A stretch of 64,000 bases of DNA, from assembly GCF_040760005.1 (NCBI RefSeq), contig NZ_CP099760.1:1483501-1547500 (forward strand), given 5' to 3'. Numbering within the stretch: position 1 is the first letter of the stretch; every line of letters starts with the position of its first letter. The notes below the pieces were generated by a model. The model was not told the DNA's origin and searched no databases. It saw only the letters and a list, made by a program, of their open reading frames with translations. The translations under genes and the position numbers were made by a program. Below, piece by piece: positions 19,200-26,979 of the stretch. The stretch is from Pseudomonas sp. stari2. Lineage in GTDB: Bacteria > Pseudomonadota > Gammaproteobacteria > Pseudomonadales > Pseudomonadaceae.

Positions 19200-19227
19200 T
19201 TGCGGCTGTCAGGGAAATCTCTAGTAT
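19200..19227 (+). promoter_or_regulatory. Inferred rsmZ core promoter
   Basis: TTGCGG (19200-19205) and TAGTAT (19222-19227) with 16-bp spacing, ending 8 bases before the inferred rsmZ 5' end. Prediction from sequence only. Confidence 0.5.
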
Positions 19228-19235
19228 CTGGGTTG

Positions 19236-19364
19236 TGTCGACGGACAGACACGCCCTTCATGGAAGAGGGGAATGGACATCGCAGGACGCGATTCATCAG
19301 GACGATGAAAAGGAACACAGGGAATAGGGAAAAAATGTGGGCGGGTCAAACCGCCCCTTTTTTT
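19236..19364 (+). ncRNA. rsmZ: RsmZ regulatory small RNA
   Basis: Gac/Rsm small RNA that titrates the translational repressors RsmA/RsmE and so releases secondary metabolism and exoproduct genes. It starts with TGTCGACGGACAGACA, the 5' hairpin with GGA in its loop typical of RsmZ, and carries repeated GGA motifs (near 19242, 19261, 19274, 19284, 19300, 19311 and 19320). It ends in a GGGCGG-GTCAAA-CCGCCC hairpin with eight T residues (19339-19365). Position between rpoS and fdxA is the conserved P. fluorescens location, and a GacA box is upstream. Confidence 0.88.
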
Positions 19365-19436
19365 TGCCCGAAGAAAAGCAGAACTCGAAAAAACAAAAAG
19401 GCCCGCAGGGGGCCTTTTCTTCAAACGCGGGACAGA

Positions 19437-19760
19437 TCAGCGTTCGAGGTCTTTGATCTTGCCTTTGACGCCATCCCACTCTTCGGCGTCCGGCAGCGAT
19501 TCTTTCTTCTCGGTGATGTTTGGCCAGATCTCGGCCAGTTCCACGTTCAGTTGAATGAACTCCTGCATTTCTTCCGGAACTTCGTCCTCGGAGAAAATGG
19601 CGACGGCCGGGCATTCCGGTTCGCACAGGGCGCAGTCGATGCACTCATCCGGGTGAATCACCAGGAAGTTCGGGCCTTCGTAAAAGCAGTCCACCGGACA
19701 GACTTCTACGCAGTCGGTGTACTTGCACTTGATGCAGTTGTCGGTGACGACGAAGGTCAT
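19437..19760 (-). CDS. fdxA: 7Fe ferredoxin FdxA
   Basis: 107-aa ferredoxin with a [3Fe-4S] and a [4Fe-4S] cluster. Cysteine patterns [17 protein letters not shown] and [12 protein letters not shown] at residues about 8-52, followed by the long acidic C-terminal extension of Azotobacter-type ferredoxin I. ATG at 19760 chosen because GAGGAGA lies just upstream; the open frame runs further but without family support. Convergent with rsmZ. Confidence 0.96.
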   Translation of the reverse strand: MTFVVTDNCIKCKYTDCVEVCPVDCFYEGPNFLVIHPDECIDCALCEPECPAVAIFSEDEVPEEMQEFIQLNVELAEIWPNITEKKESLPDAEEWDGVKGKIKDLER

Positions 19761-19902
19761 TTCTAATTTTCTCCTCAGGCGGCGGCAGCGTTGCCCCTTC
19801 ACGGTTGGGGTCGCCAGGTTCGGGAGCGATGTCTGCCAGCCAGGCTATTAGCCAGCAGCATCCCGAACCGCGCGAGATTCTAACAGCTTGAAGCCGTTTG
19901 CG

Positions 19903-19938
19903 TTATATCCGGTTCTTCGGTGCTTAGATCCGGTTCTT
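19903..19938. repeat. Short direct repeat at the mutS 3' end
   Basis: TTATATCCGGTTCTT (19903-19917) and TTAGATCCGGTTCTT (19924-19938) match at 14 of 15 bases, offset 21 bp. The second contains the last mutS codons (KNRI-stop), so the first is a copy of the gene end just downstream. Confidence 0.7.
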
Positions 19939-22527
19939 AAGTGCATATAACATTTCGAGTGCCCGGCGCGGCGTCATTTCATCGAGATCCAGTTTGGCCA
20001 GTTCGTCCAGTACCGGGTGCGGCAGGCTGGCAAACATGTCGCTTTGCTGCGGCGTAGCCGGTTTGCCTTTGGCGGCAGGCTTTGGCGCCTCATGGGGCAG
20101 TGCGGTGTCCTCCAGGCGACTCAAATGCTCGCGTGCGCGCACGATCACTTCGCTCGGTACACCGGCCAGTTGTGCTACCGCCAGGCCATAGCTCTGACTG
20201 GCCGGCCCCGGCAACACATGGTGCAGGAACACGATGCGTTCGTTGTGCTCGGTAGCGTTGAGATGCACGTTGGCTACCAGAGGCTCGGCTTCCGGCAACA
20301 CGGTCAGTTCGAAATAGTGCGTTGCAAATAGAGTATAGGCACGCAAATGTGCCAGTCGCTCAGCCGCCGCCCAGGCCAGGGACAAACCGTCAAAGGTGCT
20401 GGTGCCGCGGCCGACCTCGTCCATCAGCACCAGACTGCGCTCGGTGGCGTTGTGCAGGATATTGGCGGTTTCGCTCATTTCCACCATGAAGGTCGAGCGC
20501 CCGCCGGCCAGGTCGTCGCTGGACCCGATCCGGGTGAAGATTCGGTCTACCAGCGACAGTTCGCAGCTGGCCGCCGGCACGAAGCTGCCGATATGCGCCA
20601 GCAACACAATCAGTGCAGTCTGGCGCATATAGGTGGATTTACCGCCCATGTTCGGGCCGGTGATCACCAGCATCCGCGTGTTGTCGTCCAGGCTCAGGTC
20701 GTTGGCCACGAAGGGCGTGGTCAGCACCTGCTCGACTACCGGGTGACGACCCTGGGTGATGCGCATGCACGGTTCGCTGACGAAAGTCGGGCAGTTCAGA
20801 TCCAGATTCAATGCACGCTCGGCAAGGTTGCTCAGCACATCCAGTTCAGCCAGTGCACCAGCAGTGTCCTGCAGCGGCGGCAACTGACTGATCAGATCTT
20901 CCAGCAGCGCTTCGTAAAGCATCTTCTCGCGAGCCAGGGCACGGCTCTTGGCCGACAGTGCCTTGTCTTCGAACTCTTTCAGCTCTGGCGTGATGAAGCG
21001 CTCGGCGCCCTTGAGGGTCTGACGGCGAATGTAGTCTGCCGGTGCCGATTCCGCCTGCTTGCTCGGCAGCTCGATGAAGTAGCCGTGGATACGGTTGTAG
21101 CCGACTTTCAGGTTGGCCAGGCCGGTGCGGGCCTTTTCCCGGGCTTCCAGATCGATCAGGAACTGACCGGCGTTTTCGCTCAGCGATTGCAGTTCGTCGA
21201 GCTCGCTGTCGTAACCGGTTTTCAGCACGCCGCCGTCACGGATCACGGCTGGCGGGTTGTCGATAATGGCTTTTTCCAGCAGCGCCGCCAGTTCCGGGTA
21301 AGTGCTGGTGGTGGTCGCCAGACGTTGCAGGTGCGGCGCCTCAAGATCGGTCATCGCCGCTTGCAGTTCAGGCAGTGCGCCGAGCGCGTCACGCAGACGG
21401 GCGAGGTCACGAGGGCGGGCATTGCGCAGGCCGATCCGCGCCAGAATCCGCTCGATGTCGCCGATTTCCTTGAGCTGCGGTTGCAGGTTTTCAAAGCGGT
21501 AGCGGTCGAGCAGGCAAGTGATCGAGCTCTGGCGAGCCAGCAACACGGTCAGGTCGCGCAGCGGGCGATTGAGCCAGCGGGTGAGCAGACGGCTGCCCAT
21601 GGCGGTCTGGCAACGGTCGACCACCGATTGCAGGGTGTTGTCGCGGCCACCGGCCAGGTTGGTATCGAGTTCGAGGTTACGACGGCTGGCGCCGTCCAGC
21701 ACCACGGTGTCGTCCAGCCGCTCATGGCGCAGGCTGCGCAGATGGGGCAGGGCGGTGCGTTGGGTTTCCTTGGCATACGCCAGCAGGCAACCGGCGGCAC
21801 CGATGGCCAGGGTCAGGGTTTCGCAACCAAAGCCTTTCAAATCTTGGGTGGAGAATTGCTGGCAGAGACTCTTAAGCGCCGAATCACGCTCGAAATCCCA
21901 CGGCGCACGGCGACGAACGCCACGGCGTTTTTCCGCCGGCAGATCCTTCGGCCAGTCATCCGGGATCAACAGCTCGACCGGGTTGACTCGCTCCAGCTCC
22001 GCCAGCAGGTTTTCCCAGCCCTTGATCTCAAGCACCGTGAAGTTGCCGCTGGTGATGTCCAGCACCGCCAGACCGAACAGACGCTCGTCACCCAGCACCG
22101 CCGCGATCAGGTTGTCGCGGCGCTCATCGAGCAGCGCTTCATCGCTGACCGTGCCCGGGGTGATGATCCGCACCACCTGACGTTCCACCGGTCCTTTGCT
22201 GGTGGCCGGGTCGCCGACCTGCTCGCAGATCACCACCGACTCGCCAAGCTTGACCAGTTTCGCCAGGTAGCCTTCCGCCGCGTGGTAAGGAATCCCGCAC
22301 ATCGGAATCGCCTGCCCCGCCGACTGTCCGCGGGCGGTCAGGGTGATGTCCAGCAATTTGGCCGCTTTCTTCGCGTCTTCGTAGAAGATCTCGTAGAAGT
22401 CGCCCATGCGGTAGAACATCAGCTGGTCCGGGTGCTGATTCTTCAGGCGCCAGTACTGCTGCATCATTGGGGTGTGGCTGGATACGTCGATATTCAAAGG
22501 CTTTGGCTCAGTCTGTCTATTTGACAC
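19924..22527 (-). CDS. mutS: DNA mismatch repair protein MutS (rewritten N-terminus)
   Basis: Recognises mismatches and recruits MutL. 867 aa, slightly longer than the usual roughly 855-860. Mismatch-binding Phe-x-Glu motif in [15 protein letters not shown], Walker [14 protein letters not shown] near residue 625, ABC signature region [14 protein letters not shown], and Walker B-type [15 protein letters not shown]. The body is intact, but the first about 15 residues ([15 protein letters not shown]) are not those of Pseudomonas MutS; homology starts at [11 protein letters not shown]. The likely start is GTG at 22527 with a poor ribosome-binding site, 17 bases after the stop of a decayed integrase on the same strand. 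The native first codons lie 3.5 kb away at 25981-26033. Confidence 0.97.
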   Translation of the reverse strand: MSNRQTEPKPLNIDVSSHTPMMQQYWRLKNQHPDQLMFYRMGDFYEIFYEDAKKAAKLLDITLTARGQSAGQAIPMCGIPYHAAEGYLAKLVKLGESVVICEQVGDPATSKGPVERQVVRIITPGTVSDEALLDERRDNLIAAVLGDERLFGLAVLDITSGNFTVLEIKGWENLLAELERVNPVELLIPDDWPKDLPAEKRRGVRRRAPWDFERDSALKSLCQQFSTQDLKGFGCETLTLAIGAAGCLLAYAKETQRTALPHLRSLRHERLDDTVVLDGASRRNLELDTNLAGGRDNTLQSVVDRCQTAMGSRLLTRWLNRPLRDLTVLLARQSSITCLLDRYRFENLQPQLKEIGDIERILARIGLRNARPRDLARLRDALGALPELQAAMTDLEAPHLQRLATTTSTYPELAALLEKAIIDNPPAVIRDGGVLKTGYDSELDELQSLSENAGQFLIDLEAREKARTGLANLKVGYNRIHGYFIELPSKQAESAPADYIRRQTLKGAERFITPELKEFEDKALSAKSRALAREKMLYEALLEDLISQLPPLQDTAGALAELDVLSNLAERALNLDLNCPTFVSEPCMRITQGRHPVVEQVLTTPFVANDLSLDDNTRMLVITGPNMGGKSTYMRQTALIVLLAHIGSFVPAASCELSLVDRIFTRIGSSDDLAGGRSTFMVEMSETANILHNATERSLVLMDEVGRGTSTFDGLSLAWAAAERLAHLRAYTLFATHYFELTVLPEAEPLVANVHLNATEHNERIVFLHHVLPGPASQSYGLAVAQLAGVPSEVIVRAREHLSRLEDTALPHEAPKPAAKGKPATPQQSDMFASLPHPVLDELAKLDLDEMTPRRALEMLYALKNRI
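22454..22484. repeat. att-like direct repeat, mutS side
   Basis: Begins TACTGCTGCATCAT and lies within mutS codons for [10 protein letters not shown]. Matches 25981-26011 at about 25 of 31 bases. Confidence 0.65.
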
Positions 22528-22544
22528 GGGGCAATTCTCTAATA

Positions 22545-23085
22545 CTACAGGGATTTTTTCGGCATTGTTGGAGGCTCGGCAATGTCAGTTTCACGAAGGC
22601 GAAGATAGCGCGCGGTCATTTTTGCGTCGGTGTAGCCGTCAAGCTTCTGGGCGTTGTTTCCTTGCTTGGCTGTGTCGGTCAGCTTCGCGCGCACGTCGTG
22701 CAGCGTTGCACCGACGACTCCAGCCGCGTCACAGTTACGCTTGAATGCATCCTTCACCGAGCTGTAATGAACCGGTTTGCCGCCACGCGGTGAGCAGAAC
22801 AATGTCAGGCCCCGAACGCGACGAGGCAACGCCTTGATCCTGGAGACCAGAGCTTCTAGGTCTGGGCTCATCCAGACGATGAGCCGAGCACCGGTCTTCT
22901 GCGGCTTGAACGCAATACATTCCTCACTGATATCCGACAGGTGAATGGACAGCATGTCGCTGATCCGCTGGCCGGTCAGATAGCACATCTCATAGATGAC
23001 CCGCATGTTCGGGCTCGCCTTGTCACAGATCCTTTCAAACTCAGCATCGGTGATGTACCGATCGCGCCGCTTCTCCGTGTGTCGC
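22545..23085 (-). pseudogene. Tyrosine recombinase, C-terminal catalytic fragment
   Basis: About 180 residues of a phage integrase catalytic domain. Box I arginine in CYLTGQRISDML, box II in LHDVRAK, and nucleophile tyrosine in MTARYLRLRE, so all visible catalytic residues are present. No N-terminal arm-binding or core-binding domain precedes it in frame; upstream sequence on the same strand belongs to a different integrase frame. The stop lies 17 bases before the mutS start. Probably inactive because truncated; an internal start might still yield a bare catalytic domain. Confidence 0.8.
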
Positions 23086-23510
23086 CGAATGCGCGTGCAC
23101 GAACTGGTCTCTGCCGGTTTTTGTCCTTTCCTCCACCTTGCCCAGCGCAACGGTCCTCTTGAGGTGTACAGTCTTCTTTCCCATATCGGTTGCATCCCAA
23201 CGTACGGCCAAGGCCTCCGAGAGCCGGAGGCCAGTGAAAAATATGACCTCGAACAGAGCGGCGTAGATAAGGCTTGGCCAGTGCTCATGCTGGTACAGCC
23301 TGTCGATGATGTTATTGGCCTCTGCGAGGGTGAAGGGGGTCGATTTCCTTCCTTGATCGCTTCGGCAGTTCAATCATCTCGGCAGGTTTTTTGATTAGTA
23401 GGCCTTCCCGGGTGGCTGCACCCAGGAGCGTCGCCAGCCTTGTGATCGCGTTGCGTTTGACGTTTGCCGATATCCAGTCGGTGTCAGCGATGGCTCGTCA
23501 CGGTGCCAGA
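23086..23510 (-). pseudogene. Second tyrosine integrase fragment, frameshifted
   Basis: Read in pieces: one frame gives an SAM-like/core-binding segment (DTDWISANVKRNAITRLATL, then LLGAATREGLL), then after a shift near a run of C residues at about 23340 another gives TPFTLAEANNIIDRLY and the box I motif FFTGLRLSEALAVRW, ending near 23100. This carries its own box I arginine, so it is not simply the missing half of the downstream fragment: the locus looks like a chimera of two integrases. An in-frame TGA also separates it from the 63-aa gene upstream. Confidence 0.7.
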
Positions 23511-23689
23511 CGCAGCTCCTGGTCAAGAACGGCTTCTTGCCTGTCTCCTCGCCCTCGGTCAGCCATCCAGATGGCCTGGCGGTCAAAGGTCGTGAGCCCG
23601 TCCATGGCGCACACGGCCAGGCGCAGGTCGTCGTAGTCAGGGCGCTCGCCGGATTTGGCTGCTTCGATGATTTCGTCGAGAGTTCTCAT
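23498..23689 (-). CDS. Small phage-type protein of unknown function (63 aa)
   Basis: MRTLDEIIEAAKSGERPDYDD start, acidic, no recognisable catalytic motif. Start overlaps the stop of the 73-aa gene upstream (ATGA), so the two are coupled. Its last about 20 residues may be a frameshifted tail, since the continuation GEETGKKPFL in another frame looks more natural. Function unknown. Confidence 0.5.
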   Translation of the reverse strand: MRTLDEIIEAAKSGERPDYDDLRLAVCAMDGLTTFDRQAIWMADRGRGDRQEAVLDQELRLAP

Positions 23690-23907
23690 GGCCGGGCACC
23701 AGCGGCCAGGGCCTCAGCCTTCAGCGACGAGTGCGCCACGCCATCCAGCGCGCTGTCCTCGTGGAACTTGTCGGTGTTCTGCCACGGGTGCACATCCTTC
23801 AACACCTGGAGCAGCAGCCACCCCTCGGCTTCGGTGAGGTCACGGCCGGTGAACTGCTCGCACGGGCTGATGCTCGACGGGGAGAGCGGGCGAGGCGTAC
23901 GACTCAT
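23686..23907 (-). CDS. Small phage-type protein of unknown function (73 aa)
   Basis: Contains FTGRDLTEAEGWLLLQVLKDVHPWQ and HEDSALDGVAHSSLKAEALAAG. No family I can name. Position upstream of an integrase and 4-bp overlap with the next gene suggest a small accessory gene of the integration module; an excisionase role is only a guess. Confidence 0.5.
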   Translation of the reverse strand: MSRTPRPLSPSSISPCEQFTGRDLTEAEGWLLLQVLKDVHPWQNTDKFHEDSALDGVAHSSLKAEALAAGARP

Positions 23908-23984
23908 TCCGGTAGCTAGTCAGCGATATGAACCTGAGACGGCCACTGACGTTCACTCGGAAAGCCGTCATGCCCAGACATTAG

Positions 23985-24959
23985 TCACAAATAGTTCATA
24001 ACGAAGGTCACTTCGCTGTTGGCGGAACCCGCGCTCATTCCCTCATCGTATTGGCCAGCATTACCATTCGGTAGGGTACGAATATACTTGGCATTCAAGG
24101 GTATGGAGAAGTTTCCGCCGGCTGTTGAGTACTCGTTGAAGTCATAAATTTTGTCGAGTTGAATGGGGGTCTGATTGTTATCAAGTAATTGCAGTGCGAT
24201 ACCTTTTGCTGTTGAGATTTTGTTTAATTCGATAATGCCGAGTGCGCCGTCCACAGCAGGAGAGTCTGATGTGGCAGATAAGCTATAGCTCACTTTCTGG
24301 ATTCCGCTCGGGCAGTTATTTAATTTTATATTGACCGCCCTGGGTGGTGTGGTATTTCCGCTTCTTGAAAATACGCTAAGGTTGTGCTCGCCCATTTCAA
24401 CGGCAATGTTTGGGGTTTCGCATGACTGAAGTGTAATGGCTGAGATATTACTAGTTACCATTGCTAAAGGTCTTAGGTTTGCCGATTCTATTTGTATATA
24501 CCCTAGGGCTCCGGCTGGTATGGTTGCGCCTGGTGAAATAACTCCAGTTTTAACTATGCGTAGGGCGTTTGTAGTGGTATTGAAACCGTATCCGCCAGGT
24601 TCTCTAGGTTTTCCAGCGGCAAATCCCTTATATTCAGTGCCCTGATAAATCCACTGCCACGAAAGCCCCGTATTACCTATTGGGAAATAAGTTGAGGTTG
24701 AATCCGTTCCCACGTTGTTTTTAATCCCGCTCGTGAATGTGGTCGTGCAATTGTACGATGCGTCACCATAAAAGGTTATTGCCGGTGATTCGTAAATCAC
24801 GGTATTGACTGCTGCATCTCTTGGGATGGAAAGCGTTGAAGGTATACTTATATTTATCTGTTTTTGTGAGTGGCCGGTGAAAAACGCGCAAGCTGCAAAC
24901 GAGAGCGAAGGTGCAGCGATAAAAATACAAGCTGCCAGTAATGTAATAGGTTTAATCAT
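23985..24959 (-). CDS. Fimbrial adhesin-like secreted protein (chaperone-usher type)
   Basis: 324 aa with a Sec signal peptide (MIKPITLLAACIFIAAPSLSFA) and a two-domain layout: an N-terminal putative receptor-binding region with paired cysteines (C23, C61 area), and a C-terminal pilin-like domain from about LQSCETPNIAVEMG to the end. The terminal ANSEVTFVMNYL has the alternating pattern plus penultimate Tyr seen in donor-strand subunits. This resembles type 1 fimbrial tip adhesins. No chaperone, usher or major pilin is nearby, so it must use a system elsewhere or be an orphan. AT-rich compared with its surroundings, indicating transfer. Confidence 0.7.
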   Translation of the reverse strand: MIKPITLLAACIFIAAPSLSFAACAFFTGHSQKQINISIPSTLSIPRDAAVNTVIYESPAITFYGDASYNCTTTFTSGIKNNVGTDSTSTYFPIGNTGLSWQWIYQGTEYKGFAAGKPREPGGYGFNTTTNALRIVKTGVISPGATIPAGALGYIQIESANLRPLAMVTSNISAITLQSCETPNIAVEMGEHNLSVFSRSGNTTPPRAVNIKLNNCPSGIQKVSYSLSATSDSPAVDGALGIIELNKISTAKGIALQLLDNNQTPIQLDKIYDFNEYSTAGGNFSIPLNAKYIRTLPNGNAGQYDEGMSAGSANSEVTFVMNYL

Positions 24960-25185
24960 TTACCGAGCCCTCAGCGAATTTCCAGTTGGATTCAGGGTGC
25001 TCAGTCGTTAAACGATGGTAAGTCTCGTTTAAATGGGTGCTCTCTGTTTCGCTAGATGTGTTGTTTAAAGAGTCGTGAGTTGGTGAAGTGCATGCAGAAA
25101 TAGTGAAGAATAAACTCAATAAAATTATATTCCAGCTGCTATAATGCTTACTTGCTTTCTTGTAAGTGTGTCTTGAGTCTCGCAT
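24952..25185 (-). CDS. Small putative lipoprotein
   Basis: 77 aa: basic N-terminus, hydrophobic stretch WNIILLSLFFTISAC ending in a lipobox-like ISAC, then a Ser/Thr-rich mature part. Overlaps the start of the adhesin gene by 8 bp, so the two form a coupled low-GC pair. Function unknown; it may assist export or anchoring of the adhesin. Confidence 0.6.
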   Translation of the reverse strand: MRDSRHTYKKASKHYSSWNIILLSLFFTISACTSPTHDSLNNTSSETESTHLNETYHRLTTEHPESNWKFAEGSVND

Positions 25186-25462
25186 GGTGCACGCCCGATA
25201 AATTAATGCACCAAGTTACCCCCAGAATGGCTGCAGGTTTAATCAGACAATTCTGATAGCTACACACGTGCCCAGATGACAGTAAGATCTCTACCTGGAG
25301 CGGTTGTTTGCTGAATGGGCTTAGCAACTGATTACCCGTGACACGATGTATCGTGTGTGCCTCGGTCCTGGCTCAACCTTCCATGTGCCGCCCTTCTGCT
25401 TGAACGAACAAGCATAGTCCGCCGAGCGGTACTGGCGCGTTTGCGTTTCCTGATGCTGAGTG

Positions 25463-25478
25463 CTGTATCTATATACAG
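25463..25478 (+). promoter_or_regulatory. LexA (SOS) box
   Basis: CTGTATCTATATACAG: CTG-N10-CAG with an alternating TA core, a near-consensus LexA site, 15 bases before the ATG of the broken gene at 25493. Confidence 0.8.
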
Positions 25479-25492
25479 TATCTCGGTGCGGC

Positions 25493-25804
25493 ATGTACTA
25501 CCTCCTCGTCCGCCGCCGCGTGAATGGCTAGGCCATCCCCTCTGATCGACTGAAGGAGGTTCAGCCCCTGCGCGCCGACATCCACATCGGCGACCACCAC
25601 AGCGTGCCGCTTGGCCGGGTGGCCACACAGGCATGGGTATTCAACCCGACTCCTGGGCCTGACATCATTCCTCGGCTGCATGACGCCAAGGTCAACGGCA
25701 TGGCCCAACCCGGGATGAATATCAATGGATTCGAGGACATTGACGGCGTGCTGTATGTGCAGTCCTGGTGGTGCAGGGCAGAATTTGAAAAGCTGGGAAG
25801 GTGA
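25493..25804 (+). pseudogene. SOS-box-controlled phage-associated gene with nonsense codon
   Basis: The frame from ATG 25493 reads MYYLLVRRRVNG, then TAG at codon 13 (25529-25531), then continues for about 90 more residues including PLRADIHIGDHHSVPLGRVA and FEDIDGVLYVQSWWCRAEFE to a natural stop at 25804. Continuity across the TAG indicates a recently broken gene of about 103 codons. An in-frame GTG at 25604 could restart a 66-aa piece. Function unknown. Confidence 0.65.
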
Positions 25805-25980
25805 CGAGCCAGGACGGATCGTTATCGGCAGAACGCCAGGGTGGGGCGCATAGGCTGCCTAAAACCGCTCGAAAGCTTCTCGGTTTTACTAGGCGAAAGT
25901 CGCCCAAACTCGCCAATGCATATTAGACAGGCTCGATGCATAGGCCGTGAACGGTGCGGCCTGAGGTCGATTTTCCACAC

Positions 25981-26011
25981 TACTGCTGAATCATCGGAGT
26001 GTGGGAGGACA
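25981..26011. repeat. att-like direct repeat, distal side
   Basis: Starts TACTGCTGAATCAT; the partner of 22454-22484. It marks the far end of the element inserted in mutS. Confidence 0.65.
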
Positions 26012-26033
26012 GGTCGGAGACGGCTTTATTCCT
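25981..26033 (-). pseudogene. Remnant of the original mutS 5' end
   Basis: On the minus strand this reads NKAVSDLSSHTPMIQQ and then a stop (TAC to TAG) where MutS has Tyr-Trp. The peptide matches the normal N-terminus of Pseudomonas MutS. The codon at the start position is now AGG (26031-26033) instead of ATG, consistent with decay after loss of function. The native mutS promoter would lie just to the right, now about 3.5 kb from the gene body and within the repressor upstream region. Confidence 0.75.
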
Positions 26034-26139
26034 CGGATTGTCAGGTAACTCGTTGGAAGATGTGGGGCAAAAGCGGGGCGGTCTGTCGGACGCAGGCATC
26101 GCGGCCGGGTGACATCTATCTGGCGCAAAAAGATCGACT

Positions 26140-26205
26140 ATGCACGATTTATGCAAATCAGCATTTGTCTTCGCGAAAAACTTCAAGCACTATGCGCGTT
26201 ATGCA
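26140..26205 (+). promoter_or_regulatory. Putative operator half-sites at the repressor gene start
   Basis: ATGCACGATTTATGCA (26140-26155) and TATGCGCGTTATGCA (from 26191) repeat the ATGC(A) element that forms perfect palindromes downstream of the repressor at 27053-27089. Suggests autoregulation of the tailocin repressor. Confidence 0.45.
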
Positions 26206-26935
26206 AAAACGCAACGTATCCTCCGTCTTAAGAGCACTGCTCGATCAGCACGGGATCTCCCCCACGGAGCTCCACCGTCGCACCGGCGTGCCTCAATCCA
26301 CTCTCTCGCGGATTCTCAGCGGGAAGATCGTCGATCCTTCGGATAAACACATCTCGAAGATTGCCGAGTACTTCGCCGTGAGCACCGATCAGTTGCGCGG
26401 GCGCGCGGATGTTGCGTCGGTCGCCGGCGGCGGGCGCGAGGAGTTGCATTCCGAACTCAAGGACATAAGCCTGTGGGACGATGACACGCCCGTCGATGAC
26501 GACGAGGTGTCGGTGCCCTTTCTTCGCGAGGTTGAATTGGCTGCTGGATCAGGAAGATTCGTCATCGAAGAGAGCGAACGCTCTAGCTTGCGCTTTGGCA
26601 AGCGCAGCCTGCGCCATAACGGCGTGCAGTTCGACCAGGCCAAATGCGTGACCGTACGGGGCAACAGCATGTTGCCGGTGCTGCGCGACGGCGCCACTGT
26701 CGGCGTCAATGCGGGCAAGTGCGGGATTGGCGACATCGTCGATGGCGACCTATATGCGATCAACCACAATGGCCAATTGCGGGTGAAGCAGCTCTATCGC
26801 CTGCCTACCGGTATCCGCCTGCGCAGCTTCAATCGCGATGAGCATCCGGACGAGGACTACAGCTTTCAGGAAATCCAGGAGGAGCAGATTGTCATCCTTG
26901 GTCACGTCTTCTGGTGGGGCATGTACGCCCGATAA
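26192..26935 (+). CDS. CI/LexA-like tailocin repressor (XRE HTH + S24 peptidase)
   Basis: 247 aa from ATG 26192 (26201 is also possible; neither has a good ribosome-binding site). N-terminal XRE HTH (LLDQHGISPTELHRRTGVPQ, then STLSRILSGK). C-terminal S24 domain with Ala-Gly cleavage site in LAAGSGRF, catalytic Ser in VRGNSMLPVLRDG and catalytic Lys in GQLRVKQLYR. By family it binds operators as a dimer and self-cleaves when RecA filaments form, so it should make the downstream tail and lysis genes DNA-damage-inducible. A terminator and operator palindromes follow. Confidence 0.93.
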   Translation: MRVMQKRNVSSVLRALLDQHGISPTELHRRTGVPQSTLSRILSGKIVDPSDKHISKIAEYFAVSTDQLRGRADVASVAGGGREELHSELKDISLWDDDTPVDDDEVSVPFLREVELAAGSGRFVIEESERSSLRFGKRSLRHNGVQFDQAKCVTVRGNSMLPVLRDGATVGVNAGKCGIGDIVDGDLYAINHNGQLRVKQLYRLPTGIRLRSFNRDEHPDEDYSFQEIQEEQIVILGHVFWWGMYAR

Positions 26936-26952
26936 CGCTCCCTCTCTCAGAT

Positions 26953-26979
26953 AAAACCCGCCCACAGCGGGTTTTTTTT
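26953..26979 (+). terminator. Intrinsic terminator of the repressor gene
   Basis: AACCCGC-CCACA-GCGGGTT stem followed by eight T residues, 17 bases after the repressor stop. Confidence 0.85.

Larger units (their letters stand above)
22485..25980. mobile_element. Small decayed integrative element in the 5' end of mutS
   Basis: Bounded by an imperfect 31-bp direct repeat (22454-22484 and 25981-26011) that in both copies encodes the MutS peptide SSHTPM-QQ. Contents: broken tyrosine integrase, two small phage-type genes, a low-GC lipoprotein + fimbrial adhesin pair, and a LexA-box gene with a nonsense codon. Integrase orientation leads straight into mutS. Boundaries are inferred from the repeat; integrase decay suggests it can no longer excise. 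Confidence 0.65.

Noticed and set aside
20347..22524. 725-codon open frame on the plus strand opposite mutS
   Set aside because: It is the shadow of mutS produced by high-GC codon usage; no family resemblance, no ribosome-binding site, and mutS is beyond doubt.
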